Positions 15,253-22,415 of a DNA stretch of 22,695 bases are shown here, in pieces. The stretch is from Actinomycetota bacterium (GTDB lineage Bacteria > Actinomycetota > UBA4738). A program made the translations under genes and the position numbers. The notes beneath the pieces were generated by a model. The model had not been told where the DNA came from. It did not search any database and saw only the letters and a list, made by a program, of their open reading frames with translations. Within the stretch, counting starts at the first letter, position 1; the number at the start of each line of letters is the position of its first letter. Location of the stretch: contig VAYG01000048.1 in the NCBI GenBank assembly GCA_005885015.1, positions 1-22,695 of the forward strand, read 5' to 3'.

Positions 15253-16260
15253 CTACCTCGTGCTCTCCAGGTAGGCGATCAGGGCCTGGAGCTCCCGCGG
15301 ATCGAGCTGGATGGGCGGCATGAGGTTCCCCGGCTTGAGCGACTGGGAGTCGACGATCCAGCCGCCCAGGTTCCCCCGTGTGTTCGGCACGGTCCCCGCC
15401 CCGATCGACAGCCGGGCTCCGAAGTCGGAGAGATCCGGGCCGAGCGTTCCCCGCGCCGACGTTCCCCGGATCGTGTGGCAGGCCGCGCACGGTGCTCGTT
15501 CGAACAACTGCTCTCCCTCCAACGCCATCGGGTCGGTGGGGGAGGTGGGCGTGGCGGTCTCCCGGGCCACCCATGCCTGGTAGTCGGGAGGCGCTTCCGC
15601 CACGACGTAGAAGATCATCTGGGCGTGCTGGAGCCCGCAGAACTCCGCGCACTGTCCCCGGTAGACGCCCGGCCGGTCGGCCTCGATGGTCATGGTGTTG
15701 GTGCGTCCGGCGATCAAGTCGGTCTTGCCGGTGAGCTGGGGCACCCAGAAGCTGTGCAGGACGTCCTGCGTGGTCAGCCGGAGTCGCACGCGCTGACCCA
15801 CCGGGACGTGGATGTCGTTCGCCGTGACGATCCCTTCCCTCGGGTAGCGGACCTCCCACCACCACTGATGGCCGATCACGTCGATGGTCACGGCGTCCGG
15901 TCCGGCCGGCTGGGACAGGGCCGCGATGTCGCGCAGGGTCCATATCCACAGCGCGGTGAGGATGATGACGGGGAACGCCACGCCCCCGCCGAACATCAGC
16001 GCGTGGGCCCACCTGGGCTCCTCGCCGGGCCCTCCCCGCCGGCCCCGTCGGACCGCCCCCACCAACAGCAACGCACCGACCACCAGCACGACCGCCGCCG
16101 AAACCGCGAACATGAACCACCACAGCGTGGCGATCCGGTGCGCTCCCGGTCCGTGCGGGTCCAGCGTGGAGGGAGCGTTGGCGCACCCTGCGGTTGCCAT
16201 GAATGCAAGGACGACGGACCCCGCGGACAGGGCGGTCCGTCGTGTCGGAGGCGCGTGCAC
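15253..16260 (-). CDS. ctaC: Cytochrome c oxidase subunit II fused to cytochrome c (caa3 type)
   Basis: A 335-residue lipoprotein that accepts electrons from cytochrome c and passes them to subunit I. In order: signal with lipobox TAGC (Cys26), two membrane helices (about 44-70 and 86-108), a cupredoxin CuA domain with His169, Cys204, Glu206, Cys208, His212 and Met215 (GQCAEFCGLQHAQM), and a C-terminal cytochrome c domain with C258-AA-C261-H262 and axial Met314. The aromatic WWWEVRYP electron-entry motif is at 133-140. An upstream TTG at 16266 is also in frame, but the AGGAAGG site sits six bases before the GTG at 16260 and would abut the TTG, so GTG is chosen. First gene of the respiratory operon. 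Confidence 0.95.
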   Translation of the reverse strand: MHAPPTRRTALSAGSVVLAFMATAGCANAPSTLDPHGPGAHRIATLWWFMFAVSAAVVLVVGALLLVGAVRRGRRGGPGEEPRWAHALMFGGGVAFPVIILTALWIWTLRDIAALSQPAGPDAVTIDVIGHQWWWEVRYPREGIVTANDIHVPVGQRVRLRLTTQDVLHSFWVPQLTGKTDLIAGRTNTMTIEADRPGVYRGQCAEFCGLQHAQMIFYVVAEAPPDYQAWVARETATPTSPTDPMALEGEQLFERAPCAACHTIRGTSARGTLGPDLSDFGARLSIGAGTVPNTRGNLGGWIVDSQSLKPGNLMPPIQLDPRELQALIAYLESTR

Positions 16261-16266
16261 CGGCAA

Positions 16267-16273
16267 CCTTCCT
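16267..16273 (-). promoter_or_regulatory. Ribosome binding site deciding the ctaC start
   Basis: AGGAAGG on the minus strand lies six bases before GTG 16260 and directly against the in-frame TTG at 16264-16266. The spacing favours the GTG as the start. Confidence 0.65.
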
Positions 16274-16313
16274 ACCCGGAGGCGGTCGGCGGAAACGGAA
16301 GGGCGCTTGCTTC

Positions 16314-16343
16314 GTTATGGACTCGGCCCGACGCCCGTGTCAA
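16314..16343 (-). promoter_or_regulatory. Probable sigma70-type promoter of the cta-qcr operon
   Basis: On the minus strand a perfect TTGACA (16338-16343) is followed after 18 bases by CATAAC (16314-16319), four of six matches to TATAAT. The predicted transcript start near 16307 gives a leader of roughly 46 bases before ctaC. It is the only strong promoter-like match I found in the 104-base divergent gap. Confidence 0.6.
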
Positions 16344-16364
16344 ACTCGCCGTTGCCGCTAGGCT

Positions 16365-18662
16365 GTGCCGACCTTGCCCACAGGATCGATCCTCGGCCAT
16401 CCCGTCCTCCGGGTCGAAGACCCCGGGCTGATCACGGGCGCCACGCGCTTCGTCGACGACCTCCCCGCGGACGGAGCCCTGTACGCGTCCTTCGTGCGCT
16501 CTTCGGTGGCCCACGCCCGCCTTCTGGGCGTCGACGGGAAGGACGCGGCCGCGATGCCGGGGGTGGTCGGGGTCTTCACGTCGGCCGATCTGGGCCTCGG
16601 CTCGCTCGGCTCGGGGATGGTGCCGGATGCGTTCGCCCAGCCGGTGCTGGCCTCCGGCACGGTCCGGTTCGTGGGAGAGGCGATCGCGGTGGTCGTGGCG
16701 GAGACGCGGGTGCAAGCGGCCGACGCGGCCGAGGCGGTGCTCGTCGACTACGACCCGCTTCCCGCCCTGGTGGATCCGATCCGAGCCGCCGAGCCGGGCG
16801 CGCCCGTGCTGTTCCCCGATCACGGGAGCAACGTGGCCATGGAGAGCTCCTTCGGCGACCCGGACCCGCTGGCGGGAGCTGAGGTGGTCGTGGAAGGCCG
16901 ATTCGTCAATCAGCGCCTGGCCCCCGTGCCCCTGGAGACGAACTCGGTCCTGGCCGTGCCCGGCGGCGACGAGGACGGGCTGACCATGTGGGTCTCCTGC
17001 CAGGCTCCCCACTACACGCGGTCGGGGCTGGCGGAACCGATGCGGGTCGATGAGTCGAAGCTGCGGATCGTGGCGCCTGCCGTCGGCGGTGGCTTCGGCG
17101 CGAAGATCGACGTCTACCCGGAGCACGTGGTGGTGGGGGCGCTGGCTCGCCGGCTCGGCCGGCCGGTCAGGTGGACGGAAACGCGCTCGGAGAGCATGAC
17201 CGCCATGACGCATGGGCGCGGACAGGTCCAGGAGGTCCGCATCGGTGGCACGCGCGGCGGCGATATCACCGGGCTGCGCCTGCGGATCGTCGGGGACGGG
17301 GGCGCGTATCCGGGACAGGCCGCGTTCCTCCTGCTCCTGACCCAGCTCATGGCCTCCGGCGTCTACCGGATCCCCAAGATCGGCGGAACGCTGACGTGCG
17401 TGGCGACGAATACGACCCCGGTCAACGCCTACCGCGGGGCCGGCCGCCCCGAGGCCGCGGCCATGATCGAGCGCTCCGTGGACCTGCTGGCGGCGGAGCT
17501 GGGCATGGACCCGGTCGAGGTCCGGCGGAAGAACCTGGTGCCGGCGGACGACTTCCCCCACACCACGGCGAGCGGGGCCACGTACGACGTGGGCGACTAC
17601 GAGCGGGCCCTGGACGAAGCGCTGTCGCTGGCCGGCTACGAAGGGCTGCGCAAGGACCAGACGGAACGCCGGGCCCGCCGGGATCGAGTCCAGCTCGGGA
17701 TCGGGGTCAGCTGCTACGTGGAAGTGACCGCGTACGGCCTGGGCTCGGAGCTCGGTGCGGTGGAAGTGCATCCCGACGGGTCGGTCACGGTGCAGACGGG
17801 GACCTCACCGCACGGCCAGGGCCATGCCACCGCCTTCAGCCAGATCGCCGCCGAGCTCCTGCACGTTCCGATCGAGGCCATCACGGTTGTGCACGGCGAC
17901 ACGGCGCTCATCCCGAGGGGAGACGGGACCATGGGCTCCCGATCCGGCCAGGTTGGGGGCAGCGCCGTCGTCCGGGCTGCCGAGGCCGTCCTGGACAAGG
18001 CGCGGCGGGTCGCTGCCCATCTCCTGGAGGCGGGTCCCGAGGACGTGGTGGTATCCGACGACGGGCGCGTGGGGATCGCCGGCGTTCCCGACCGGGCGTT
18101 CACGTGGGCCGAGCTGGCCCAGGCGGCGTCCGATCCGGCGCGGCTCCCAGAGGGGATGGATCCGGGGCTCGTCTCGAATGAGACCTTCTCCCAGGACGCC
18201 AACGGGACCTACCCGTTCGGCGCCCACGTCGCCGTCGTGGACGTCGATACCGAGACCGGAAGGGTTCGCCTGCTCCGGCACGTCGCCGTGGACGACTGCG
18301 GCCGCATCCTCAACCCGTTGCTGGTCGAGGGACAGGTCCACGGCGGGCTGGCCCAGGGGATCGCCCAGGCGCTCTTCGAGGAAGTCCTGTTCGACGAGAG
18401 CGGGACTCCCCTCACCGGCAATCTCATGTCCTACGAGATCCCGAGCGCGGCCGAGCTGCCGTCGTTCGAGACCGCTCACACGGTGACCCCGACCACTGCC
18501 AACCCCCTGGGAGCGAAGGGGATCGGCGAGTCCGCCACGATCGGATCGACCCCAGCGGTCCAGAGCGCGGTGATCGACGCCCTGTCGCACCTCGGCGTCC
18601 GCCACATCGACATGCCGCTCTCGCCCGAGCGCGTGTGGCGGGCCATCCGCGACGCACGCTGA
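16365..18662 (+). CDS. Molybdenum hydroxylase large subunit (xanthine dehydrogenase family, form II CoxL-like)
   Basis: A 765-residue protein of the family that binds the Mo-pterin cytosine dinucleotide cofactor and hydroxylates purines, aldehydes or related substrates. It begins with the aldehyde oxidase a/b hammerhead domain (LGHPVLRVEDPGLITGATRFVDDL). Then come AVGGGFGAK, the active loop A355-YRGAGR-361 (not the AYRCSFR of true form I CO dehydrogenase), SPHGQGHATAFSQIAAE, and the base Glu722 in GAKGIGESATIG. No iron-sulfur or FAD subunit gene is next to it, although this family normally works as a three-part enzyme, so partners must be encoded elsewhere or fused. Start is uncertain: GTG 16365 lacks a ribosome site, and a TTG lies at 16374. 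Substrate cannot be named. Confidence 0.88.
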   Translation: MPTLPTGSILGHPVLRVEDPGLITGATRFVDDLPADGALYASFVRSSVAHARLLGVDGKDAAAMPGVVGVFTSADLGLGSLGSGMVPDAFAQPVLASGTVRFVGEAIAVVVAETRVQAADAAEAVLVDYDPLPALVDPIRAAEPGAPVLFPDHGSNVAMESSFGDPDPLAGAEVVVEGRFVNQRLAPVPLETNSVLAVPGGDEDGLTMWVSCQAPHYTRSGLAEPMRVDESKLRIVAPAVGGGFGAKIDVYPEHVVVGALARRLGRPVRWTETRSESMTAMTHGRGQVQEVRIGGTRGGDITGLRLRIVGDGGAYPGQAAFLLLLTQLMASGVYRIPKIGGTLTCVATNTTPVNAYRGAGRPEAAAMIERSVDLLAAELGMDPVEVRRKNLVPADDFPHTTASGATYDVGDYERALDEALSLAGYEGLRKDQTERRARRDRVQLGIGVSCYVEVTAYGLGSELGAVEVHPDGSVTVQTGTSPHGQGHATAFSQIAAELLHVPIEAITVVHGDTALIPRGDGTMGSRSGQVGGSAVVRAAEAVLDKARRVAAHLLEAGPEDVVVSDDGRVGIAGVPDRAFTWAELAQAASDPARLPEGMDPGLVSNETFSQDANGTYPFGAHVAVVDVDTETGRVRLLRHVAVDDCGRILNPLLVEGQVHGGLAQGIAQALFEEVLFDESGTPLTGNLMSYEIPSAAELPSFETAHTVTPTTANPLGAKGIGESATIGSTPAVQSAVIDALSHLGVRHIDMPLSPERVWRAIRDAR

Positions 18663-18672
18663 CAGCGTTGCG

Positions 18673-18691
18673 GCCCGTCCTGAGGACGGGC
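18673..18691. repeat. Perfect hairpin between the CoxL-like gene and the MBL-rhodanese gene
   Basis: GCCCGTCC, loop TGA, GGACGGGC: an eight-base-pair GC stem starting ten bases after the stop at 18662. There is no T-run after it, so it is not a classical intrinsic terminator; it could stabilise a 3' end, pause RNA polymerase or bind a regulator. The next gene's ribosome site (AGGA) follows at 18697. Confidence 0.5.
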
Positions 18692-18704
18692 AAGCTAGGA
18701 CCGC

Positions 18705-20081
18705 ATGGACGTCGAGGTGCTGGTCACGCCCGGGCTCGGTGACAACAGCTACCTCGTCTCCTCCGGAGGAGAAGCCGTCCTGATCGATCCCCAGCGGGAC
18801 GTGGAACGCTTCCTCACCGCGGCCGCATCGAAGTCCGTGGTCATCCGCGAGGTGCTCGAGACCCACGTCCACAACGACTACGTCTCCGGGGCGCTGGAGA
18901 TCCGAGCGGCCACGGGGGCAGACCTCGCCGGTCCGGCCGGAGGGCGGTACGAGTTCCCCATCCGCGGGTTGTCCGACGGCGACGACGTGAAGGTGGGAGA
19001 CCTTCGCCTGGTGGCCATGGAGACGCCCGGCCACACCCCGGAACATCTCTCGTATCTCGTCTTCGAGGACGCGGCCGACACGCCGGCCGCCGTGTTCACC
19101 GGGGGCAGCCTGATGGTGGGTGGGGCCGGCCGCACGGACCTCCTGGGCGCCGGTCTGGCGGACGAGCTTGCCCGCGCCCAATACCGGACGCTCCACCGCC
19201 TGGCCCACCTGCCCGACGAGGTGGAGGTCTATCCGACCCACGGCGCGGGCAGCTTCTGCGGCACGGGGCCCGCTCCCCGAGAGCGCACCTCCACGATCGG
19301 AACCGAGCGACGGCTGAACCGGGCGTTGGCCGCCGGGAGCGAGGACGCGTTCGTTCGCCAGCAGCTCTCGGACCTCATGGCGTACCCGGCTTACTACCGT
19401 CACATGGCCCCGATCAACCGATCGGGCCCCGGCCTCGTCTCGGCGATCCAGCCCCCCCGCCCGCTCTCCCCCGACCAGGTCGCCCGGCTCCGCGACGGCG
19501 GGGCGTGGGTCGTGGACGGCCGCTGGCGCGTGCCGTTCGCCCGCGCGCACATCCCCGGATCGATCAACGTCGAGCTGGACGACACGTTCGGCAGCTACGT
19601 GGGATGGGTCATGCCGTTCGCGGCGCCGCTCCTGATGGTCCTGCCGGACCCGGTGGATGAGTCCCTGGGCGAGGCCACGACCCAGCTCCTTCGGGTCGGA
19701 TACGAACGGGTGGAGGGATACCTGGCCGGCGGCATCGGCGCGTGGCGCGACTCCGGCCGGCCGGTTGCCTCCTATCGGGTCGCCGGGCTCGAGGAGCTGT
19801 GCCGAGCCCGTCGAGCGGGACGGGTCGCCCATCTGCTGGACGTGCGGCAGGAGGTCGAGTGGGACCGTGGGCGGATCCCGAACAGCACGCACGTGTTCGT
19901 GGGCGATCTTCCCGACCGGCTCGGGGACGTCCCCCGGGATGGGGAGGTTTGGACGATCTGCGCCACCGGCCACCGGGCCGCGTTGGCGTCCAGCCTCCTC
20001 GACCGGGATGGGATCGCCGTCCGCCTGGTGGAGGGAACGGGGGTCGACGACTTCCTCCGGCAGTGCAGCGACCCGCTCTAA
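18705..20081 (+). CDS. Metallo-beta-lactamase fold / double rhodanese protein (persulfide dioxygenase-like)
   Basis: A 458-residue cytoplasmic protein of the CstB/ETHE1-like kind, which handles persulfides or transfers sulfane sulfur. The N-terminal metallo-beta-lactamase domain has His54, His56 and Asp58 (THVHNDYVSG), His110 (ETPGHTPEH), GRTDL with Asp144 and His179 (PTHG). The DH of the usual HxHxDH is DY, as in many MBL-rhodanese fusions. A first rhodanese domain (about 258-355) has lost its active Cys (MVLPDPVDES). The second (about 362-458) keeps the loop C419-ATGHRA, so it should be the active sulfurtransferase. ATG at 18705 has AGGA four bases before it. It follows the Mo hydroxylase by 42 bases and may be co-transcribed. 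Confidence 0.88.
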   Translation: MDVEVLVTPGLGDNSYLVSSGGEAVLIDPQRDVERFLTAAASKSVVIREVLETHVHNDYVSGALEIRAATGADLAGPAGGRYEFPIRGLSDGDDVKVGDLRLVAMETPGHTPEHLSYLVFEDAADTPAAVFTGGSLMVGGAGRTDLLGAGLADELARAQYRTLHRLAHLPDEVEVYPTHGAGSFCGTGPAPRERTSTIGTERRLNRALAAGSEDAFVRQQLSDLMAYPAYYRHMAPINRSGPGLVSAIQPPRPLSPDQVARLRDGGAWVVDGRWRVPFARAHIPGSINVELDDTFGSYVGWVMPFAAPLLMVLPDPVDESLGEATTQLLRVGYERVEGYLAGGIGAWRDSGRPVASYRVAGLEELCRARRAGRVAHLLDVRQEVEWDRGRIPNSTHVFVGDLPDRLGDVPRDGEVWTICATGHRAALASSLLDRDGIAVRLVEGTGVDDFLRQCSDPL

Positions 20082-20087
20082 CCAGCA

Positions 20088-20111
20088 CGGCCTGAGGTAG
20101 CCTTGAGGCCG
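20088..20111 (+). promoter_or_regulatory. Hairpin overlapping the ccmA ribosome binding site
   Basis: CGGCCT-g-AGG, loop tag, CCT-tg-AGGCCG: a nine-base-pair stem with a small internal loop that ends one base before the GTG of ccmA. It buries the only Shine-Dalgarno-like GAGG (20105-20108). It may end transcription from the upstream gene or restrain ccmA translation; no T-run follows. Confidence 0.45.
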
Positions 20112-20112
20112 C

Positions 20113-20832
20113 GTGGCTTCCCTCACGGATCCCGACGCCCTCCTCGACGAACACAAGCCCGATGCCGGCCGCACCGGGGCCGCACCGGCCGTGCAGCTGC
20201 GGGCGATCACCCGGGTGTTCGGCGTAGCCCCCGCCCTGGTCCGGGTCGACCTCCGGGTGGAGGCCGGGGAGGTCCTCCTCCTCCGCGGGCCCAACGGCGC
20301 GGGGAAGTCCACGCTGCTGGGGGTGATCGCCACGGCCATCTCGCCGACGTACGGGTCGGGAACGGTGTTCGGCCTGGACCTGGTCGCGGGGCGCGACGAG
20401 ATCAGGCGGCGTTCGGAGCTCGTCGGACACCGGACGCGTCTCTACGAGGACCTCTCGGCTACGGAGAACCTCCGGTTCGTCTGCGCCCTCCATGGAGCGG
20501 ACGAGCGACGGGTGGACCCCGCGCTCGAGCGCGTGGGGCTCGCCCCCGTGGCCGGCGACCGGGTGCGCGGCTACTCACAGGGCATGCGGCAGCGAGTGGC
20601 GCTGGCGCGGGCGTTCCTCCGGTCGCCGGATCTGCTGCTGCTGGATGAGCCCTACGCGGGCCTCGACGACCCCGCCAAGGACCTCGTCGACGAAGAGATC
20701 CGGGCGACGCGAGCGCGAGGCGGCACGGTCATCGTGGCGACCCACGATCCGACCCGGGGCTCGGCCGCCACCCGGTCCCTGTACATGGACGGAGGCCGGT
20801 TGCTGCCGGAGCTGCGAAGGGCGGCCCGATGA
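20113..20832 (+). CDS. ccmA: Haem exporter ABC ATPase CcmA
   Basis: A 239-residue ABC transporter ATPase: Walker A GPNGAGKST at 59-67, Q-loop region VGHRTRLYEDLSATENL, signature YSQGMRQRVALARA starting at 154, Walker B LLLLDEP at 174-180 and switch His211. With CcmB and CcmC it forms the CcmABCD complex that releases haem-loaded CcmE during System I cytochrome c maturation. The first 27 residues precede the ABC fold and are not needed by the family; GTG 20113 is the first good start with GAGG upstream. It overlaps ccmB as ATGA. Without the neighbours it could only be called a generic ABC ATPase. Confidence 0.9.
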   Translation: MASLTDPDALLDEHKPDAGRTGAAPAVQLRAITRVFGVAPALVRVDLRVEAGEVLLLRGPNGAGKSTLLGVIATAISPTYGSGTVFGLDLVAGRDEIRRRSELVGHRTRLYEDLSATENLRFVCALHGADERRVDPALERVGLAPVAGDRVRGYSQGMRQRVALARAFLRSPDLLLLDEPYAGLDDPAKDLVDEEIRATRARGGTVIVATHDPTRGSAATRSLYMDGGRLLPELRRAAR

Positions 20833-21503
20833 GCGCGCTGGGGCAGGCGCTGGCCATCGCGAAGAAAGACTTGCGGATCGAGGTCCGAGGACGCCACGTG
20901 GCCGGGACCATCCTCCCGTTCGCCGGGACGTTGCTCATCGCCTTCGGGCTCTCCCTCGGGCCCGGACGATCCCTCCTTCGACAGACCGCCCCCGGCCTGC
21001 TGTGGCTGGCGGTCCTGTTCGCCTCCGTCCTTGCCTTTCGGCAGGCCTATCAGGCCGAAGGAGAGGACGGGGCCTTCGAGAGCTTGATCCTTGCGCCCAT
21101 CGACAAGGCGTCGGTCTTCCTGGGAAAGGCCGCGGCCGTCGTCGTGGAGCTGCTTGCCCTGGAGGCCGTGGTCGTCGGGCTCGTGGTCGTGCTGTTCGAT
21201 CTCCCCGTCGGTCACGCCCCGGTGGTCCTGGCCGGTGCGTTCGTCCTCGGGACGATCGGCCTGGCGGTGGTGGGAAGCCTGTTCGGCGCCCTCGCCGAGA
21301 TGCCGCGGACGAGGGAGGCAATCTTCCCGCTCCTGGTGCTCCCGCTCTGCACTCCCGTGCTCGTCGCCGGCGTCAAGGCCACCGAGCTCGCCACCACCGG
21401 CCCCGCGGGACAGGCCGGATCCTGGCTCGGCCTGCTCCTGGCCTTCGACGTGGTGGTGACCGGCGTGGGGTCGCTCCTGTTCGTGTACCTCGTGGAGGAT
21501 TGA
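20829..21503 (+). CDS. ccmB: Haem exporter membrane protein CcmB
   Basis: A 224-residue protein with about six hydrophobic helices, the membrane half of the CcmAB transporter. Family features are the N-terminal KKDLRIEVRGR amphipathic segment, FRQAYQAEGEDGAFESLILAPIDKASVFLGK after helix 2, and REAIFPLLVLPLCTPVLVAGVKAT. Start ATG overlaps the ccmA stop by four bases; the stop overlaps ccmC by one base (TGATG). Length is normal for CcmB. Confidence 0.92.
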   Translation: MSALGQALAIAKKDLRIEVRGRHVAGTILPFAGTLLIAFGLSLGPGRSLLRQTAPGLLWLAVLFASVLAFRQAYQAEGEDGAFESLILAPIDKASVFLGKAAAVVVELLALEAVVVGLVVVLFDLPVGHAPVVLAGAFVLGTIGLAVVGSLFGALAEMPRTREAIFPLLVLPLCTPVLVAGVKATELATTGPAGQAGSWLGLLLAFDVVVTGVGSLLFVYLVED

Positions 21504-22255
21504 TGAGCACGGCCGAACGGTTGATGTCCTCCCTCACGGCCCGTCGAGGCGAGAGGGTCCTCGCCTGGCTCGCCGTGGGCGCCGTGGGCGTGAGCGCGGT
21601 GCTCTCCCTGGTCGCGTCGCCGCCCGACGCGGAGCAAGGGGGGCTGATCCGGCTGATGTACGTCCACGTCCCGGCAGCCTGGGTGGCGTACCTCGCCTTC
21701 GCCGTCGTGTTCGTGGCGAGCGTCGCCTACCTCCGGACCCGGAAGACCCGATGGGATCGGGTGGCCGCCGCCTCCGCTGAGGTCGGTGTCCTGTTCACCG
21801 CCCTCACCATCGTGCTGGGGTCGATCTGGGCCAAGCCGGTGTGGGGCACGTGGTGGACGTGGGACCCCCGCCTCACCACGACGGCCATCCTGCTGGTCAT
21901 CTACGTCGGCTACCTGGCGGTTCGCCGCCTCCCGGACAACCCCGCCCGGCGGGCCAGGTGGGCCGCGGTCGTGGGGATCGTCGGGTTCGTCGACGTCCCG
22001 ATCGTCCATCTGTCGGTCCGGTGGTGGCGGTCGCTGCATCAGGCCCCCGCCCGGTTGATCGGCGTCCCCGATGTCTCCGGCTCCATGGGGGTGGCGCTCG
22101 GCGTCGGGTTCATCGCGTTCACCCTCGTCTACCTCTACTTCATGGCCCTGCGCCTTCGGGTGGGCCGACTGGAGGAGCGGGTGGTGGCGGAGGCCCTGTC
22201 GCCCCGGATCGGGCAGCCCGCCGAAGCATTGATGGAGGAGCCGGCCCGTGGCTGA
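21503..22255 (+). CDS. ccmC: Haem lyase-type protein CcmC
   Basis: A 250-residue six-helix protein of the haem handling family that loads haem onto CcmE. The tryptophan-rich WWD loop is W114-GTWWTWDPRLT, flanked by the two haem-ligand histidines His55 (MYVHVPAAW) and His169 (VDVPIVHLSVRWW). A polar C-terminal tail follows the last helix. ATG 21503 has GGAGG four bases upstream and overlaps the ccmB stop. CcsA of System II shares the WWD motif, but the ccmA/ccmB/ccmD/ccmE context settles the assignment. Confidence 0.95.
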   Translation: MSTAERLMSSLTARRGERVLAWLAVGAVGVSAVLSLVASPPDAEQGGLIRLMYVHVPAAWVAYLAFAVVFVASVAYLRTRKTRWDRVAAASAEVGVLFTALTIVLGSIWAKPVWGTWWTWDPRLTTTAILLVIYVGYLAVRRLPDNPARRARWAAVVGIVGFVDVPIVHLSVRWWRSLHQAPARLIGVPDVSGSMGVALGVGFIAFTLVYLYFMALRLRVGRLEERVVAEALSPRIGQPAEALMEEPARG

Positions 22256-22415
22256 GACGCTCGCCGCGGCCCGGTACGCCGGATACGTGGTCGCCGGGTA
22301 TCTCATCGCGGGAGTCGGCCTGGGCGCCTATGCGCGTCTGCTGTTCCACCGGGCCCGGCGGGCTCGGGCCCGCGCGGCGGCCATGGTTGCGCGGCGAGCC
22401 GGCCCGCAGAGATGA
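22248..22415 (+). CDS. ccmD: Small CcmD-like haem exporter subunit
   Basis: A 55-residue one-helix protein: a short N-terminus with ARYAGYVVAGYLIAGVGLGAYARLL as the membrane segment, then a very basic tail (HRARRARARAAAMVARR). Size, single helix, basic cytoplasmic tail and position between ccmC and ccmE fit CcmD, which holds CcmABC and CcmE together. GTG start overlaps the ccmC end by eight bases and has GGAGGAG seven bases upstream. The sequence of CcmD is poorly conserved, so the call rests mainly on context. Confidence 0.75.
   Translation: MAETLAAARYAGYVVAGYLIAGVGLGAYARLLFHRARRARARAAAMVARRAGPQR

Noticed and set aside
16365..18662. Aerobic carbon monoxide dehydrogenase (form I CoxL)
   Set aside because: The active loop is AYRGAGR without the Cys of AYRCSFR, and coxS and coxM are absent nearby.
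17805..20339. An 844-codon minus-strand open frame
   Set aside because: It lies opposite the Mo hydroxylase, MBL-rhodanese and ccmA genes, has no recognisable domain and is an antisense shadow.
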